Below, piece after piece: positions 1 to 9,357 of a stretch of 35,022 bases of DNA (position 1 is the stretch's first letter; the number at the start of each line of letters is the position of its first letter). The stretch lies in the NCBI GenBank assembly GCA_029850515.1, contig JARCRW010000071.1, positions 1 through 35,022 on the forward strand, written 5' to 3'. Made by a program: the position numbers and the translations under genes. This stretch comes from Nitrosotalea sp. (GTDB lineage: Archaea > Thermoproteota > Nitrososphaeria > Nitrososphaerales > Nitrosopumilaceae). Under the pieces are notes generated by a model, which was not told the DNA's origin, did not search any database, and saw only the letters and a program-made list of their open reading frames with translations.

Positions 1-162
1 CAATAAGATTAAGTGAAAATTAATATAAATTTAGACATAATTTCAAAAAAGATCCAATAACAAAAGAGTCCATAACTTGAAAATTTCGTAAATTAAGAGA
101 TTTTATGAATTTTTTACAATTAGAAGAAATATTAATGATAACATCAAAACAAAATTCAAAAA

Positions 163-666
163 TTGAAAATAAAAGAGAGGACGAAGAAGAAGAAACATAC
201 TGGAAAAATAATTGCTTTAATCATAATAGCTGGCATAGCTACAGCAGTAGCATATTCATATTATCAACAAAAAGAATCAGAGGCACGTCAATGGCATTGG
301 GTTGCATCTGGTCCATTTTCAATCAATAAGAATCAATACAAACTTGGAGAAAATATTTTCATGATAGTAAACGGTTTGCAACCAACCGATGTGGGAGAAA
401 TTGATATCGTAGATCCAAAGGGAGGTGTTTTTAGCAAGATACCATTTAATGGAACAATGAAGTCTAGTTTTAAACAGTTTTTCAAACCAGTTACTGAAAG
501 GAGTCTAGCATTATGCAATGCCACAGATCTTGTGGGCAATTGGAATATAGTATTCAAAGGAGTTTCCTACAAATCGATACCATTTAAAATCATAAATGAA
601 TACATTCCAGGAGAAGAAAGTGGTTCTGGTATGGCACCAGTGCCGAAAGGGCTGGATCCATGCTAG
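163..666 (+). CDS. Unrecognised membrane-anchored protein, 167 aa
   Basis: I do not recognise this protein. It has a very basic N-terminus (KERTKKKKHTGK), one hydrophobic segment at about residues 15-33, and then an extracytoplasmic-looking domain of about 130 residues ending in Pro-Val-Pro-Lys-Gly-Leu-Asp-Pro-Cys. The topology suggests a single-pass protein with a surface-exposed C-terminal domain. The phrases KLGENIFMIVNGL and LVGNWNIVFKG resemble beta-sandwich strands, but I cannot name a family. The start is TTG. An AT-rich TATA-like stretch at 128-137 lies about 26-35 nt upstream, which fits a leaderless transcript. The gene ends 2 nt from the hisI stop on the other strand, so the two transcripts must run into each other. 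Confidence 0.75.
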   Translation: MKIKERTKKKKHTGKIIALIIIAGIATAVAYSYYQQKESEARQWHWVASGPFSINKNQYKLGENIFMIVNGLQPTDVGEIDIVDPKGGVFSKIPFNGTMKSSFKQFFKPVTERSLALCNATDLVGNWNIVFKGVSYKSIPFKIINEYIPGEESGSGMAPVPKGLDPC

Positions 667-668
667 AG

Positions 669-1001
669 TTATTTTTCTAAAACATTGTGAAAACACACTC
701 TATCTCCAGTGTGACATGCAGGTCCGCTTGGCTCCACTAGATATACAATTGCATCCGAATCGCAATCCACCAAGATTTCTTTGACTTTTTGTACATTGCC
801 TGATTCCTCACCTTTCATCCATAGCTTGTTTCTCGATCTGCTCCAAAACCACGAGTTACCAGTTTTTTGTGTGAGTTCAAGAGATTCTTTATTTGCATAT
901 GCAAGTGTTAGGACTTCCTTAGAGTTCACATCTTGAACAATTACGGGTACAAGACCATCACTTTTTGCAAAGTCAATATCATTTATCTTCTTATTCATCA
1001 T
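669..1001 (-). CDS. hisI: Phosphoribosyl-AMP cyclohydrolase
   Basis: Opens the adenine ring of phosphoribosyl-AMP to give ProFAR, the third step of histidine synthesis. At 110 aa it is the cyclohydrolase domain only, with no HisE pyrophosphatase domain fused to it. Visible signatures are the WSRSRNKLW...GEESGN block (about residues 53-69), the metal-binding DCDSD motif (79-83), and Cys80, Cys96 and Cys103 of the zinc site in [14 protein letters not shown]. It is the last gene of the his operon, 29 nt after hisF. Two consecutive Met codons (1001 and 998) are both possible starts. Family assignment is secure. Confidence 0.96.
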   Translation of the reverse strand: MMNKKINDIDFAKSDGLVPVIVQDVNSKEVLTLAYANKESLELTQKTGNSWFWSRSRNKLWMKGEESGNVQKVKEILVDCDSDAIVYLVEPSGPACHTGDRVCFHNVLEK

Positions 1002-1030
1002 AACACCATTGCTTGAGCCCTATTTTTCTG

Positions 1031-1834
1031 TTATAGTCTAACAGGGACCCCATTTTCCTTGAGATATTCTTTTACCCTATCTACAGAGTGAGTCTTGTAA
1101 TGAAATATCGATGCAGCCAGAGCAGCATCTACGTTGGTTTGTAGAAAGACATCAAGCATGTGTTTTGGTTTGCCACATCCTCCTGATGCCACAACTGGTA
1201 TGTTTACAGCATTAACTATTTCTTTGATGAGTTGTATGTCATAGCCCTCCTTTGTTCCATCCATATCTATACTTGTTAACAAAATCTCACCTGCACCACG
1301 TCTTTCTACCTCTTTTGCCCAATCTATGGCATCAAGGTTAGTGGGAGTTTTTCCACCATAAATGTAGACTTCGAACCAAAACTTTTTGGAATCAGATGTA
1401 AAGATGTGTCGATCTCCCTTTATCTCATAATTGCGTTTTACATCCATCGCTATCACTACACATTGTTTACCAAAAATTTCCATCAATTTTGTTATGATTT
1501 CTGGATTTTTCACTGCACCTGTGTTAATGGCAACTTTGTCAGCCCCACTGAGAAGAATATCCCTTGCATCCTGCAAGTTCTTTACGCCACCACCTACAGT
1601 AAATGGAATATCAATTACTTGAGCTACTTTTTGTACAAGACTTTTGATTGTTTCTCGTTGCTGTTCAGAAGCTGTTATATCAAGAAAGACTAGTTCGTCG
1701 GCTCCCTCTTGACTATATTTTTCTGCAAGTAAAACAGGATCGCCTGCATCTTTTATCGATTTAAAATGCATTCCCTTTACCACTCTGCCATTATCAACAT
1801 CAAGACAAGGTATTACCCTCTTGGTTAAAGTCAT
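1031..1834 (-). CDS. hisF: Imidazole glycerol phosphate synthase, cyclase subunit
   Basis: Cyclase half of the HisF-HisH enzyme, which turns PRFAR and HisH-derived ammonia into imidazole glycerol phosphate and AICAR. It is a 267-aa TIM barrel of normal family length. The two catalytic aspartates are seen as Asp12 ([15 protein letters not shown]) and Asp131 (VVIAMDVKR). The phosphate-binding loops VGGGVKN and VVASGGCGK are also present. The ATG start overlaps the hisA stop by 4 nt (ATGA), so translation is probably coupled. The partner HisH is encoded two genes upstream in the same operon. Confidence 0.97.
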   Translation of the reverse strand: MTLTKRVIPCLDVDNGRVVKGMHFKSIKDAGDPVLLAEKYSQEGADELVFLDITASEQQRETIKSLVQKVAQVIDIPFTVGGGVKNLQDARDILLSGADKVAINTGAVKNPEIITKLMEIFGKQCVVIAMDVKRNYEIKGDRHIFTSDSKKFWFEVYIYGGKTPTNLDAIDWAKEVERRGAGEILLTSIDMDGTKEGYDIQLIKEIVNAVNIPVVASGGCGKPKHMLDVFLQTNVDAALAASIFHYKTHSVDRVKEYLKENGVPVRL

Positions 1835-2538
1835 GCTAGCGTCTTAACCTCTTCTACGGATATCCTTCCATCATATAATGCCTTACCAAGAATTACACCG
1901 GCAGCGCCACATTTTTTTACATTTACAATATCTTGCAAGTTAGATATTCCTCCGCTTGCAATTATACTTGTGTTTTTTATACTGCATGATTTTTGTAGAG
2001 AGTCAAGATCTGGACCATGTAATGTTCCATCTCGTTCCACCGTAGTTATGAGAAATTGAGAATATCCAAGTCTCACAAAATTTTCAATTCCCGGGATAAG
2101 TTCTATTCCAGTACTTTCTTTCCAACCATTAATCACGATTTTGCCTCCCATTTGATCTGCGGATATCACAATTCTTTCTTTTCCAAATTTCTTTGAAACT
2201 TCTTCTAAGATCTCTTTATTTTTAAAAGCAATGGTTCCAAGAACCACTTTGGAAGAAAATTGTAATGCATTTTCTATCATTTCCTTTGTGCGTAGGCCTC
2301 CGGCAGTTTCAACAGGTATAGAAACTGATTGGGTAATTTTTTCAATTGTTTGTAGATTTGAACCTGTTCCAAGGGTAGCATCCAAATCTACCACATGAAG
2401 CATATCTGCACCAGCTTTTTCCCATTTTTTTGCCATTCCAATAGGATCAGAACTGTATACAGTCTTGTTTTCCGGGTCTCCCTTTACTAGGCGCACTACT
2501 TTGTTATCCATGATATCAATGGCAGGAATTACCTTCAC
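1831..2538 (-). CDS. hisA: ProFAR isomerase (HisA)
   Basis: Performs the Amadori rearrangement of ProFAR to PRFAR. It is a 235-aa TIM barrel with the half-barrel repeats typical of HisA/His[20 protein letters not shown] at the N-terminus, VETAGGLR, and IIASGGISN near the C-terminus. The catalytic acid/base pair corresponds to Asp8 and Asp128. The [14 protein letters not shown] stretch is characteristic of HisA rather than HisF. The start is GTG, overlapping the hisH stop as GTGA. It lies between hisH and hisF in the operon. Confidence 0.96.
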   Translation of the reverse strand: MKVIPAIDIMDNKVVRLVKGDPENKTVYSSDPIGMAKKWEKAGADMLHVVDLDATLGTGSNLQTIEKITQSVSIPVETAGGLRTKEMIENALQFSSKVVLGTIAFKNKEILEEVSKKFGKERIVISADQMGGKIVINGWKESTGIELIPGIENFVRLGYSQFLITTVERDGTLHGPDLDSLQKSCSIKNTSIIASGGISNLQDIVNVKKCGAAGVILGKALYDGRISVEEVKTLA

Positions 2539-3140
2539 TTTTTACACACTCGTAAAAAGTTCTTGATCATGATAGAGCCAACTTTGCTCGATTTCTCAGG
2601 ATGAAATTGTGTTCCAAACAATGTTTGATTTTCAATTACAGCAGGAACATTTATCCCATAATCAGAATCTGCCATGATAATTTCTTCATTTTTTGGTTTT
2701 ACTCTATAAGAGTGAACAAAGTAAACCCATGAGCCTTCCTTTACTCCATCTAGTAGTACACTTGGTTTTTTTATTTGAAGATTATTCCAACCCATATGCG
2801 GAATCTTGAATTTGTTTGGAAGGAGTATTACTTCACCATCTAAAATTCCCAGCCCTCCAAGCTTTCCTTCCTCACTTTTCTCAAAAAACATTTCCATACC
2901 CAAACAAATACCCAATATAGGAATCTGATTCTTTACCAAGTTCTGAAATGCAACTTTTGAAGTATTAAGACTCTTTATTGCAGGATCAAAGTTTCCTACA
3001 CCAGGCAAAAGTAATCCAGAATAATTCTTTATTTTTTCAAGATTAGTTATGATGTCTACCTGTGCTTCATTTTTTTCTAGTGAGGATTTCAGACTGAATA
3101 TGTTTCCTGCTCCATAATCAAATATTGCTACCTTGACCAC
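2535..3140 (-). CDS. hisH: Imidazole glycerol phosphate synthase, glutaminase subunit
   Basis: Class I glutamine amidotransferase that supplies ammonia to HisF. It has 201 aa, the usual length. The nucleophile is Cys79 in GICLGMEMFFE. The His-Glu pair is His180 and Glu182 in FGTQFHPEKSS. The N-terminal DYGAGN motif and LLLPGVGNFD oxyanion-strand region are also intact. The start is GTG, sharing one base with the hisB stop (TAGTG). All catalytic residues are present, so an active subunit is expected. Confidence 0.97.
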   Translation of the reverse strand: MVKVAIFDYGAGNIFSLKSSLEKNEAQVDIITNLEKIKNYSGLLLPGVGNFDPAIKSLNTSKVAFQNLVKNQIPILGICLGMEMFFEKSEEGKLGGLGILDGEVILLPNKFKIPHMGWNNLQIKKPSVLLDGVKEGSWVYFVHSYRVKPKNEEIIMADSDYGINVPAVIENQTLFGTQFHPEKSSKVGSIMIKNFLRVCKK

Positions 3141-3727
3141 TACATAGCACCCTTTGTACTTGGTATTCCTTTTTGCTTGTTGTCATAGCCTGCAGCTGTT
3201 CTCCAAGCTACTGCAAATGCCTTTATTGCAGCTTCAATCTTGTGGTGGTCATTGTCTCCATATTTTACGGATACGTGCATACATATGTTTAGATTCTGAG
3301 CTAGTGATCGGAAAAAGTGTTCCAAGTCCTCTTTTGAGATTCCTTCTATTTGATTTCTCTTGATAGACAAGTCGATCCTTTGATATTGTCTTTTGATAAG
3401 ATCTAAAGATGCATCTGCAAGAGACTCATCCATCGGTACTGAAGCATAGCCAAATCTTACAATTCCTGTTCTGTCACCCAGAGATGTATCCATTGCATTT
3501 CCAAGAGCTATGGCGGTATCCTCGATCAGGTGATGATCTATCCCATCCATGGATTTTGCACTCAGTTTCAGATCAAGCATTGCATGCTTTGACAATGATA
3601 TAATTAGGTGATCAAGAAATGGTAAACCCGTCTTAATAGAGATCATCCCAGTTCCATCTAGATTTACCTCAACTAGTACCTCGGTTTCCTTAGTTTTCCT
3701 ATTGATGTGTGCTTTTCTAGATTTCAT
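3140..3727 (-). CDS. hisB: Imidazoleglycerol-phosphate dehydratase
   Basis: Dehydrates imidazole glycerol phosphate to imidazole acetol phosphate. This is a monofunctional 195-aa HisB with no phosphatase domain fused, unlike the bifunctional enterobacterial protein. The two metal-binding repeats are visible: FLDHLI (His40) and DHHLIED (His65, His66, Glu69) in the first half, and [15 protein letters not shown] in the second. Because HisB lacks a phosphatase, histidinol-phosphate hydrolysis must come from another protein. The HAD gene immediately upstream (31 nt gap) is the obvious candidate. Confidence 0.97.
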   Translation of the reverse strand: MKSRKAHINRKTKETEVLVEVNLDGTGMISIKTGLPFLDHLIISLSKHAMLDLKLSAKSMDGIDHHLIEDTAIALGNAMDTSLGDRTGIVRFGYASVPMDESLADASLDLIKRQYQRIDLSIKRNQIEGISKEDLEHFFRSLAQNLNICMHVSVKYGDNDHHKIEAAIKAFAVAWRTAAGYDNKQKGIPSTKGAM

Positions 3728-3758
3728 TAAAATCCCCGAGTAGAGAAGTGGTTTATGC

Positions 3759-4739
3759 CTAGACTAGATTTAATGTCTTCGGAATTAGATCTATTGATTT
3801 AACTATAATGTCAGCATTATTGTTCTCAAATAGAGATTTTTTTGCTTCAGGGTCCTTGCTAGTACCATATACACCACAAAATATTGTAGACATCCCAGAT
3901 TCATCAACCTGGCGTGCCATGATATAGTCTTCCATAGAGTCACCCACATATAGCGAAGCACTTGCATTCATACCCCTTATTGTGGACATGAGAGACTGAG
4001 GGTTTGGTTTTGCCATTTCACGCGGTTCATCCTCAAGGAATTTTGAATTATTCAGATCAAATTCTTTGAATAAATCTTTGAGAGAGTGTTTTGCAGACAA
4101 ACTGCCCCTACCTGTTACAATAGCAATTTTCTTGTCAAATCTCTGATGCAGTTTTGCAATAAGATCTTCATTTAAAAGCACAACATCATTTTCGATCAAT
4201 CCAAGACCATGGAAAAATTGTGGTTTTCTCTTGTATAGCTGTTCATATAATTCAGAGCCATAAAACATTTCATCAAATATGGAAGAGAGTGGATTTTGAA
4301 ATTTTTTACCCGGATATGCTAGTTTTTGCCTAATATCAGAAACATCAACATTTATGGCATCCAAATATCTTTCAACAGATCTTATTCCAGTTTGATCTGC
4401 ATTTTCAATTACTTGTAGAATGAAATCAGAGAAGAGAGTATTTCTTTTTTTTGCTGCAACGATGCCAAGTATTAACGCATATGTCACATCAATTTCATCA
4501 TTAAAGCCTCCACTGTTCTTGAAGCCTTCTATCATTTTTGTTGTTACCAACCCAGGTTCGTTTATCTGTGTCATTTCTTTAGTAATAAAATCTACAGTTT
4601 TTTTTATAGCCAAATCATACGAGTTTGATACATCTATGAGAACTCCATCGCAATCAAATATTATAGAGTCTAGATTTTTCATCTTCTCAATCTTTGTAGA
4701 ATCTATTACGATTCCTTCTCCCATTTCTTTCAAAATCAA
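3759..4739 (-). CDS. HAD-superfamily phosphatase, candidate histidinol-phosphate phosphatase
   Basis: A 326-aa HAD hydrolase of the phosphoglycolate-phosphatase-like group. It has all four catalytic motifs: FDCDGVLID (nucleophile Asp29, Asp31), AIVTGRGS (motif II), MAKPNPQS (motif III Lys) and YVGDSMEDY (motif IV, about 264-272). A large helical cap appears to be inserted between motifs I and II. It lies between hisC and hisB, so the inferred role is hydrolysis of histidinol phosphate to histidinol, the one activity otherwise missing between HisC and HisD. Its specificity cannot be read from the sequence. The annotated start is a TTG overlapping the hisC stop (TTGA). ATG codons at 4724 and 4682 are alternatives, the last only a few residues before motif I. 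Confidence 0.85.
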   Translation of the reverse strand: MILKEMGEGIVIDSTKIEKMKNLDSIIFDCDGVLIDVSNSYDLAIKKTVDFITKEMTQINEPGLVTTKMIEGFKNSGGFNDEIDVTYALILGIVAAKKRNTLFSDFILQVIENADQTGIRSVERYLDAINVDVSDIRQKLAYPGKKFQNPLSSIFDEMFYGSELYEQLYKRKPQFFHGLGLIENDVVLLNEDLIAKLHQRFDKKIAIVTGRGSLSAKHSLKDLFKEFDLNNSKFLEDEPREMAKPNPQSLMSTIRGMNASASLYVGDSMEDYIMARQVDESGMSTIFCGVYGTSKDPEAKKSLFENNNADIIVKSIDLIPKTLNLV

Positions 4740-5806
4740 TTCAGTAAATCCCGTATGGCAGTAAGGAATTTAGAATTCATATCTTGTGAACCTACTGTAA
4801 CTCGCAGACAGCCCTCATGCGTTCCAATCTTGCCAATATTCTTAATTGCTATTCCTTGCTCAATCAATGCTTTATAGATTCGTTGACTAGAACCACCAGC
4901 TGCAAAGAGAACAAAATTTGCTTTTGAATCAAACACATCAAATATCTTCATCTGTCGCAGATTGGAAATAATTCGTGAACGTTCCTTCTTGACAAGATTT
5001 GCGATGTCTTCAAAATATTTTGATTGTTGTAAGGCCATTATACCAACCTCTATTGCTATGACATTCAACGGGTAGGGGTATTGAATCACTCTTGTGAATG
5101 TATCAATTATCTTTGAATTGGCTACAAAATATCCAATTCTGAGCCCTGCCAATCCAAATGATTTGGACAGGGTCCTGAGTACAATGAGATTATTGATTTT
5201 CTTCGTCATTTCTATAATAGAATAATCAGAAAATTCTACATATGCCTCATCCATGATTACAAGACCCTTGAATTCGTGAATCAATCTTTCAAGATCTCGT
5301 TTCTCAAACTGGAATCCAGTGGGATTATTTGGTGTGTCAAGATAGAGAATATTAGCTTTTTTAGAGTGTGACAAGAATTTTTCCAGATCAAGGGTCATAT
5401 TTTTGTCAAATGGAATTTTTATTGTTGGAATAGAATACAATTTACATCGTTCTTCAAAGAATCCAAAAGTTGGATCCGATGTCAGAATTTTAGTATTCTT
5501 AGAGGCGAAATTACTCAGAAAAAGATCAATTATTTGATCAGAACCATTTCCAACGCCAATCATCTCTTTTGGTATTCCCGTGTATTTTGCAATATTCTGA
5601 GCTAGTCTCTCTGTTCCCCCTAGAGGATATTCCCGTACATCCATGTTTTCTTTGACTTCATTTATCATTTTTTCAAGGAATTCTTGAGATACAGCATAAT
5701 TTTCGTTCGAGTCAAGTTTTATCACATTAGAGTGTTTTTCAGGCTTTTTGTAACCTGTAAGATTGGAATATTTTTTCAATTCCTTCTCAAACCAATCTTT
5801 TCTCAC
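4736..5806 (-). CDS. hisC: Histidinol-phosphate aminotransferase
   Basis: PLP-dependent class I/II aminotransferase that converts imidazole acetol phosphate and glutamate to histidinol phosphate. It has 356 aa, normal length. Visible motifs are LDSNEN near the N-terminus, GNGSDQ (PLP phosphate contact), DTPNNPTG, MDEAYVEF, the Schiff-base lysine Lys215 in TLSKSFGLAGLRIGY, and a C-terminal LRVTVGS. The GTG start overlaps the hisD stop (GTGA). A diverged homologue lies at 30133-31209 in the cobalamin operon, and the operon context separates the two roles. Confidence 0.95.
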   Translation of the reverse strand: MRKDWFEKELKKYSNLTGYKKPEKHSNVIKLDSNENYAVSQEFLEKMINEVKENMDVREYPLGGTERLAQNIAKYTGIPKEMIGVGNGSDQIIDLFLSNFASKNTKILTSDPTFGFFEERCKLYSIPTIKIPFDKNMTLDLEKFLSHSKKANILYLDTPNNPTGFQFEKRDLERLIHEFKGLVIMDEAYVEFSDYSIIEMTKKINNLIVLRTLSKSFGLAGLRIGYFVANSKIIDTFTRVIQYPYPLNVIAIEVGIMALQQSKYFEDIANLVKKERSRIISNLRQMKIFDVFDSKANFVLFAAGGSSQRIYKALIEQGIAIKNIGKIGTHEGCLRVTVGSQDMNSKFLTAIRDLLN

Positions 5807-7074
5807 GACAATCTACCCTTTACTGCTTCATAGTGATTTGGTAAGCCTTCAGCTTCGGTTAGGGCTTTCATATATTTTGAAATTTTCTTCAAGGCAGATT
5901 CTGAGGATTCTATTTGGGTTTGTATCTTCATGTAATCCAACACACCCAATGAGCCTCGGGTTCTTCCAAATCTGTTGGTTGGAAGTATGTGATTGGATCC
6001 TAGTAGATAATCACTGGCTGATGATGGTGTATTCTTTCCCACTAATGTAAGTCCTGCAGATTTAATCTTCTTTGCTACTTGCTGTGGTTTTTTTGTGATT
6101 ATTTCAAGGTGTTCAGGTGCAAGCCTGTTTGCAAAATCTACCATTTGTGATTCAGTATTACAAATAGCAATAAATCCATTTTTTTGTAGGCTTTCTTTTA
6201 CAATAGAGGATCTCTTGATTGTTTTGATTTTTTTCTGCAATAATTCAAGTACCATATTTTTTAATTTTGAGGAATTTGTAATTAGGCAACACATTGTATC
6301 AGGACTGTGCTCTGCCTGAGAGATCAAATCAAGTGCAACAAGTTCAGCATCTGCTGTAGAATCTGCAAGTATGGCAAGCTCTGTAGGACCTGCAATCATA
6401 TCAATTGAAACAACTTCGCTGAGCAATGATTTTGCAAGGGTAACAAATGCACCCCCTGGACCCACTATCTTATCTACCGGAGGTATTGACTCGGTACCAT
6501 ATGCCAAAGCTGCAATAGCCTGTGCACCGCCTATTCTATAGAATGCGTCTACACCACAAATATCGCCAGCTACTAGCGTCAATGGATCTATCTTCCCTTT
6601 TTCGTTAGATGGGGATACCGCTATTATTTTCTTGACACCGGCAACCTTTGCTGGAACAACAGACATGACGATAGTGCTAGGATATCTTGCTTTTCCTCCA
6701 GGAATGTAGCAGCCCACAGTATCAATTGGTAAAAATATTTTTTTTATTATAATTCCGTCAATTGTTATAGATACATCTTGTAGTTTTTTTCGTATCGCGT
6801 TTTCAGATTTTTCTAATCGCGCCTTTGCAATTCTTATTCCAGCAATCTGTTCTTTTGTGACCTGTGAGTATGCTGACTTGATCTCTTGTTGTGTAATTTT
6901 TAAAGAGTGAATTTTTACCCCAGTGAATTTTGTTTCGTATTCCTTGAGAGCCTCGTCTTTTCGCTTTTGTACACCAGATATGATGGATAAGACTTGTTGT
7001 CTTATTTTGTTATTTGTTTTTGGTCTCACAGATTCTATAATAGAACCCATATTTTTGACATCTATGATTCGCAT
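5803..7074 (-). CDS. hisD: Histidinol dehydrogenase
   Basis: Zinc enzyme that oxidises L-histidinol to histidine in two NAD-dependent steps, the end of the pathway. It has about 423 aa. Recognisable blocks are CYIPGGKARYPST, DKIVGPGGAFV, AGPTELAILAD, the zinc/catalytic region SQAEHSPD, and SSASDYLLGSNHILPT toward the C-terminus. I chose the ATG at 7074, which shares a base with the hisG stop (TGATG). An in-frame TTG at 7077 would add one residue. Second gene of the operon. Confidence 0.97.
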   Translation of the reverse strand: MRIIDVKNMGSIIESVRPKTNNKIRQQVLSIISGVQKRKDEALKEYETKFTGVKIHSLKITQQEIKSAYSQVTKEQIAGIRIAKARLEKSENAIRKKLQDVSITIDGIIIKKIFLPIDTVGCYIPGGKARYPSTIVMSVVPAKVAGVKKIIAVSPSNEKGKIDPLTLVAGDICGVDAFYRIGGAQAIAALAYGTESIPPVDKIVGPGGAFVTLAKSLLSEVVSIDMIAGPTELAILADSTADAELVALDLISQAEHSPDTMCCLITNSSKLKNMVLELLQKKIKTIKRSSIVKESLQKNGFIAICNTESQMVDFANRLAPEHLEIITKKPQQVAKKIKSAGLTLVGKNTPSSASDYLLGSNHILPTNRFGRTRGSLGVLDYMKIQTQIESSESALKKISKYMKALTEAEGLPNHYEAVKGRLS

Positions 7075-8051
7075 CAACTTTCCTCATCGCGTTTTATCTC
7101 CTCAAGTGCAAGTATCTGTTTTGGTTCATGTACTACTAGACCTTGAGCGATTTTTCGTAATTTTGGAATCATTTTATGGAATTCAGATTTTGGAATTACA
7201 GTATTGATACCATACCATCCTTTTTCACTCAGAGGGCTTATTGTAGGACGTTTGAGAGAAGGAAGGTCATGCAGTAATTTGTCAAGGTGTTCTTCTTTTA
7301 CGTTTAAGAATAGGTGGAGATGTTTTTTTCCTTCTACTGCACCTCTTAACATAGTTACTATATCATAGATTTTTTCTCGTTTTGACTTGTCTTTGAGCGA
7401 TATTTTATTTGCTATTAGTACTGCAGATGACTCCATCACAGTTTCAATTATCTTGAGTTGATTTTGTGTCAGAGTAGTACCAGTCTCCGTTACATCAATT
7501 ATAGCATCAACATCTTCCGGAGGTTTTGCTTCGGTAGCACCAAAAGATAAGAAGATCTGGACATTCTTGTTAGAACCCTGACTTAACCAAGGAGTTACAA
7601 TGATTGGTTGTTTTGAACCGTAAAGTTTCTTGTAGTTTTTACACTGCATGATAAATTTGGCTGTTGTATTTAGATACTCAGAAGAGATCCGCAATATTTT
7701 TTTCTTCTTTGCATAAGACAGTATCATATCATCTAGTGATTTGAAATTATAAGAGTCAGGTATTGCAATTACAAGTTTTATCTTACCATATTCTAAATCA
7801 AGAAGTATTTCTACATCAGAATTTGTTTCCTTGACCCAATCTCTTCCGGTTATACCTACATCATACAGACCTGCAAATACCAGATTTGGAATTTCTTGAG
7901 GTCGTAGCATCTTGACCGCAATTTGTGGATCATCCAATATCACACGATAGGTTCTATCTCTTCTAACTACACGTGTCCATGATCTTTCAAGTATCTTAAA
8001 AGTCGCTTCTTCTATACTGCCTTTTGGAACAGCAAATTTTACTATAGTCAA
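7074..8051 (-). CDS. hisG: ATP phosphoribosyltransferase, long form
   Basis: Catalyses the committed step of histidine synthesis, condensing ATP with PRPP. At 325 aa it is the long (HisG-L) type. The catalytic two-domain core (FAVPKGS, YDVGITGRDWV, DAIIDVTETGTTL) occupies about residues 1-220. It is followed by a C-terminal ACT-like regulatory domain (LHLFLNVKEEHLDKLLHDLP...), which in characterised HisG-L enzymes binds histidine for feedback inhibition. A long form does not need HisZ, and none is present. It is the first gene of the operon. The start is TTG, with a TATA-like box at 8076-8086 spaced for a leaderless mRNA. Confidence 0.96.
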   Translation of the reverse strand: MTIVKFAVPKGSIEEATFKILERSWTRVVRRDRTYRVILDDPQIAVKMLRPQEIPNLVFAGLYDVGITGRDWVKETNSDVEILLDLEYGKIKLVIAIPDSYNFKSLDDMILSYAKKKKILRISSEYLNTTAKFIMQCKNYKKLYGSKQPIIVTPWLSQGSNKNVQIFLSFGATEAKPPEDVDAIIDVTETGTTLTQNQLKIIETVMESSAVLIANKISLKDKSKREKIYDIVTMLRGAVEGKKHLHLFLNVKEEHLDKLLHDLPSLKRPTISPLSEKGWYGINTVIPKSEFHKMIPKLRKIAQGLVVHEPKQILALEEIKRDEES

Positions 8052-8072
8052 TGTAGTCCTAACAAACTTCTT

Positions 8073-8087
8073 TGGATATATATTTAG
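8073..8087 (-). promoter_or_regulatory. TATA-like promoter of the his operon
   Basis: The minus strand reads CTAAATATATATCC here, ending about 22 nt upstream of the TTG start of hisG. It is the strongest TATA-like element in the 40-nt gap between hisG and the HMG-CoA reductase stop. The spacing implies transcription starts at or next to the start codon. Inferred from sequence and distance only. Confidence 0.5.
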
Positions 8088-8091
8088 TCGC

Positions 8092-9357
8092 CTAGAGATT
8101 CTCTAGAATCTCCTTTGCCCTAGTTACGGAGATATTTCCTTCTCTAGTCATTTGTGCTATTACATGAGATATCTTTTCGGGTGGAACGCCAGCACTTGTG
8201 GCTATGTTTTGTGCATGTAATTTCATGTGTCCTTTTTGAATCCCCTCTGAAGATAATGCTCGTATAGCGCTAAGGTTTTGTGCAAGGCCCGCAGCTCCTA
8301 TAATACAAGATAACTCGCGGGCTGATTTTACGCCTAGAATTTTTACACAGGTCTTTATCATAGGATGAATGTTTATGATTCCACCAACTATTCCTACTGA
8401 CATTGGTACTTCAATTTCCCCAACTAGATTTCCATCTTTGTTCTTTTTCCATTTTGTAAGTGAGGTGTATTTACCATGTCTTGATGCGTATGCATGTGCT
8501 GCAGCTTCTATTGCTCTTGTATCTTGTCCAGTAGAATTCGCAACTGCTATTATTCCATTCATTATTCCCTTATTGTGTGTAACAGCCCTGTAAGGATCAT
8601 TTGCAGCAAACTCATAAGCCCAAATTATGTTATTTACAATGTCTTCTCCACCTAATTCTTCTTTGTCAAATATAGCATTACCCTTCACCAGTCTTTTTGT
8701 TGAATAATTGGACAGTATTTTCAGGATTACTCTTCCCCCAGTTATTTTCTCAATTAGTGATGCAACCGCTTCACACATTGTATTAGTTACATTAGCACCC
8801 ATTGCATCACCTACATCTATTAGGATTTCAACTACAAGCATAGGACCTGACTCTGTTATAACTTCTTTACATGAAATTGTTTTGGCTCCTTTTCCCATTT
8901 TTGAGAGAGTTTTACTTTTAGAGTTTGCAAGAATAATAATCTCTTCAGATTTTTCCATTATTTTCGAGGCGCCAAATTTTACATCAACTTCAACAACCTG
9001 AATTTGACCAATACTGTACGAGTTATCAGCTTCCATTGTAAAGCCTCCATGTTTTCTTGCAATCTTGGCTGCTTTTGATGCTGCCGCAATAACTGATGGT
9101 TCTTCGATTACCATTGGAATGAGATAGTCCTTTCCATTTATTTTGAAATTTGTTGCTATTCCAAGTGGATATGACATAGTTCCAATTGCGTTTTCAACCA
9201 TGTTGTTGGCTTGATCAAAGCTAATACCTCCTTCGCTCTTCAGAATCTGGATGTCTTCTTTTGAAAGATCAGAGAATGATTTCAGTATTTTTAGTCTTTC
9301 GTCCCTTGTCTTTTCATGAAATTTTGGAATTGTTGAATCAGTCAATTTACTTAACAA
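8092..9357 (-). CDS. Hydroxymethylglutaryl-CoA reductase, class II type
   Basis: Interconverts HMG-CoA and mevalonate, the entry step to archaeal isoprenoid lipids. The sequence is of the class II (Pseudomonas mevalonii-like) type rather than the class I form of most archaea. The catalytic set is complete: Glu in MVENAIGT, Lys in THNKGIMNG, Asp in NSTGQDTRAIEA, and the C-terminal His in GHMKLHAQNIA. DAMGANVTNTM and MVIEEPSVIAAAS are class II blocks. It has 421 aa, close to the family norm. The TTG start lies inside the end of the upstream dehydrogenase gene (11-nt overlap), indicating co-transcription. Despite class II ancestry, a biosynthetic direction is expected because archaea need mevalonate. 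Confidence 0.95.
   Translation of the reverse strand: MLSKLTDSTIPKFHEKTRDERLKILKSFSDLSKEDIQILKSEGGISFDQANNMVENAIGTMSYPLGIATNFKINGKDYLIPMVIEEPSVIAAASKAAKIARKHGGFTMEADNSYSIGQIQVVEVDVKFGASKIMEKSEEIIILANSKSKTLSKMGKGAKTISCKEVITESGPMLVVEILIDVGDAMGANVTNTMCEAVASLIEKITGGRVILKILSNYSTKRLVKGNAIFDKEELGGEDIVNNIIWAYEFAANDPYRAVTHNKGIMNGIIAVANSTGQDTRAIEAAAHAYASRHGKYTSLTKWKKNKDGNLVGEIEVPMSVGIVGGIINIHPMIKTCVKILGVKSARELSCIIGAAGLAQNLSAIRALSSEGIQKGHMKLHAQNIATSAGVPPEKISHVIAQMTREGNISVTRAKEILENL
8095..8112. repeat. Perfect 8-bp dyad upstream of hisG promoter
   Basis: The sequence is GAGATTCT-CT-AGAATCTC, two perfect 8-bp arms with a 2-nt spacer. It covers the last codons of the HMG-CoA reductase gene and begins 8 nt upstream (in the his direction) of the hisG TATA-like box. 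The location suits an operator, but dyads this short also occur by chance. Confidence 0.3.

Noticed and set aside
1-162. A gene in the first 162 bases
   Set aside because: Apart from an AT-rich promoter-like stretch before the TTG at 163, I see only short frames with no family resemblance.
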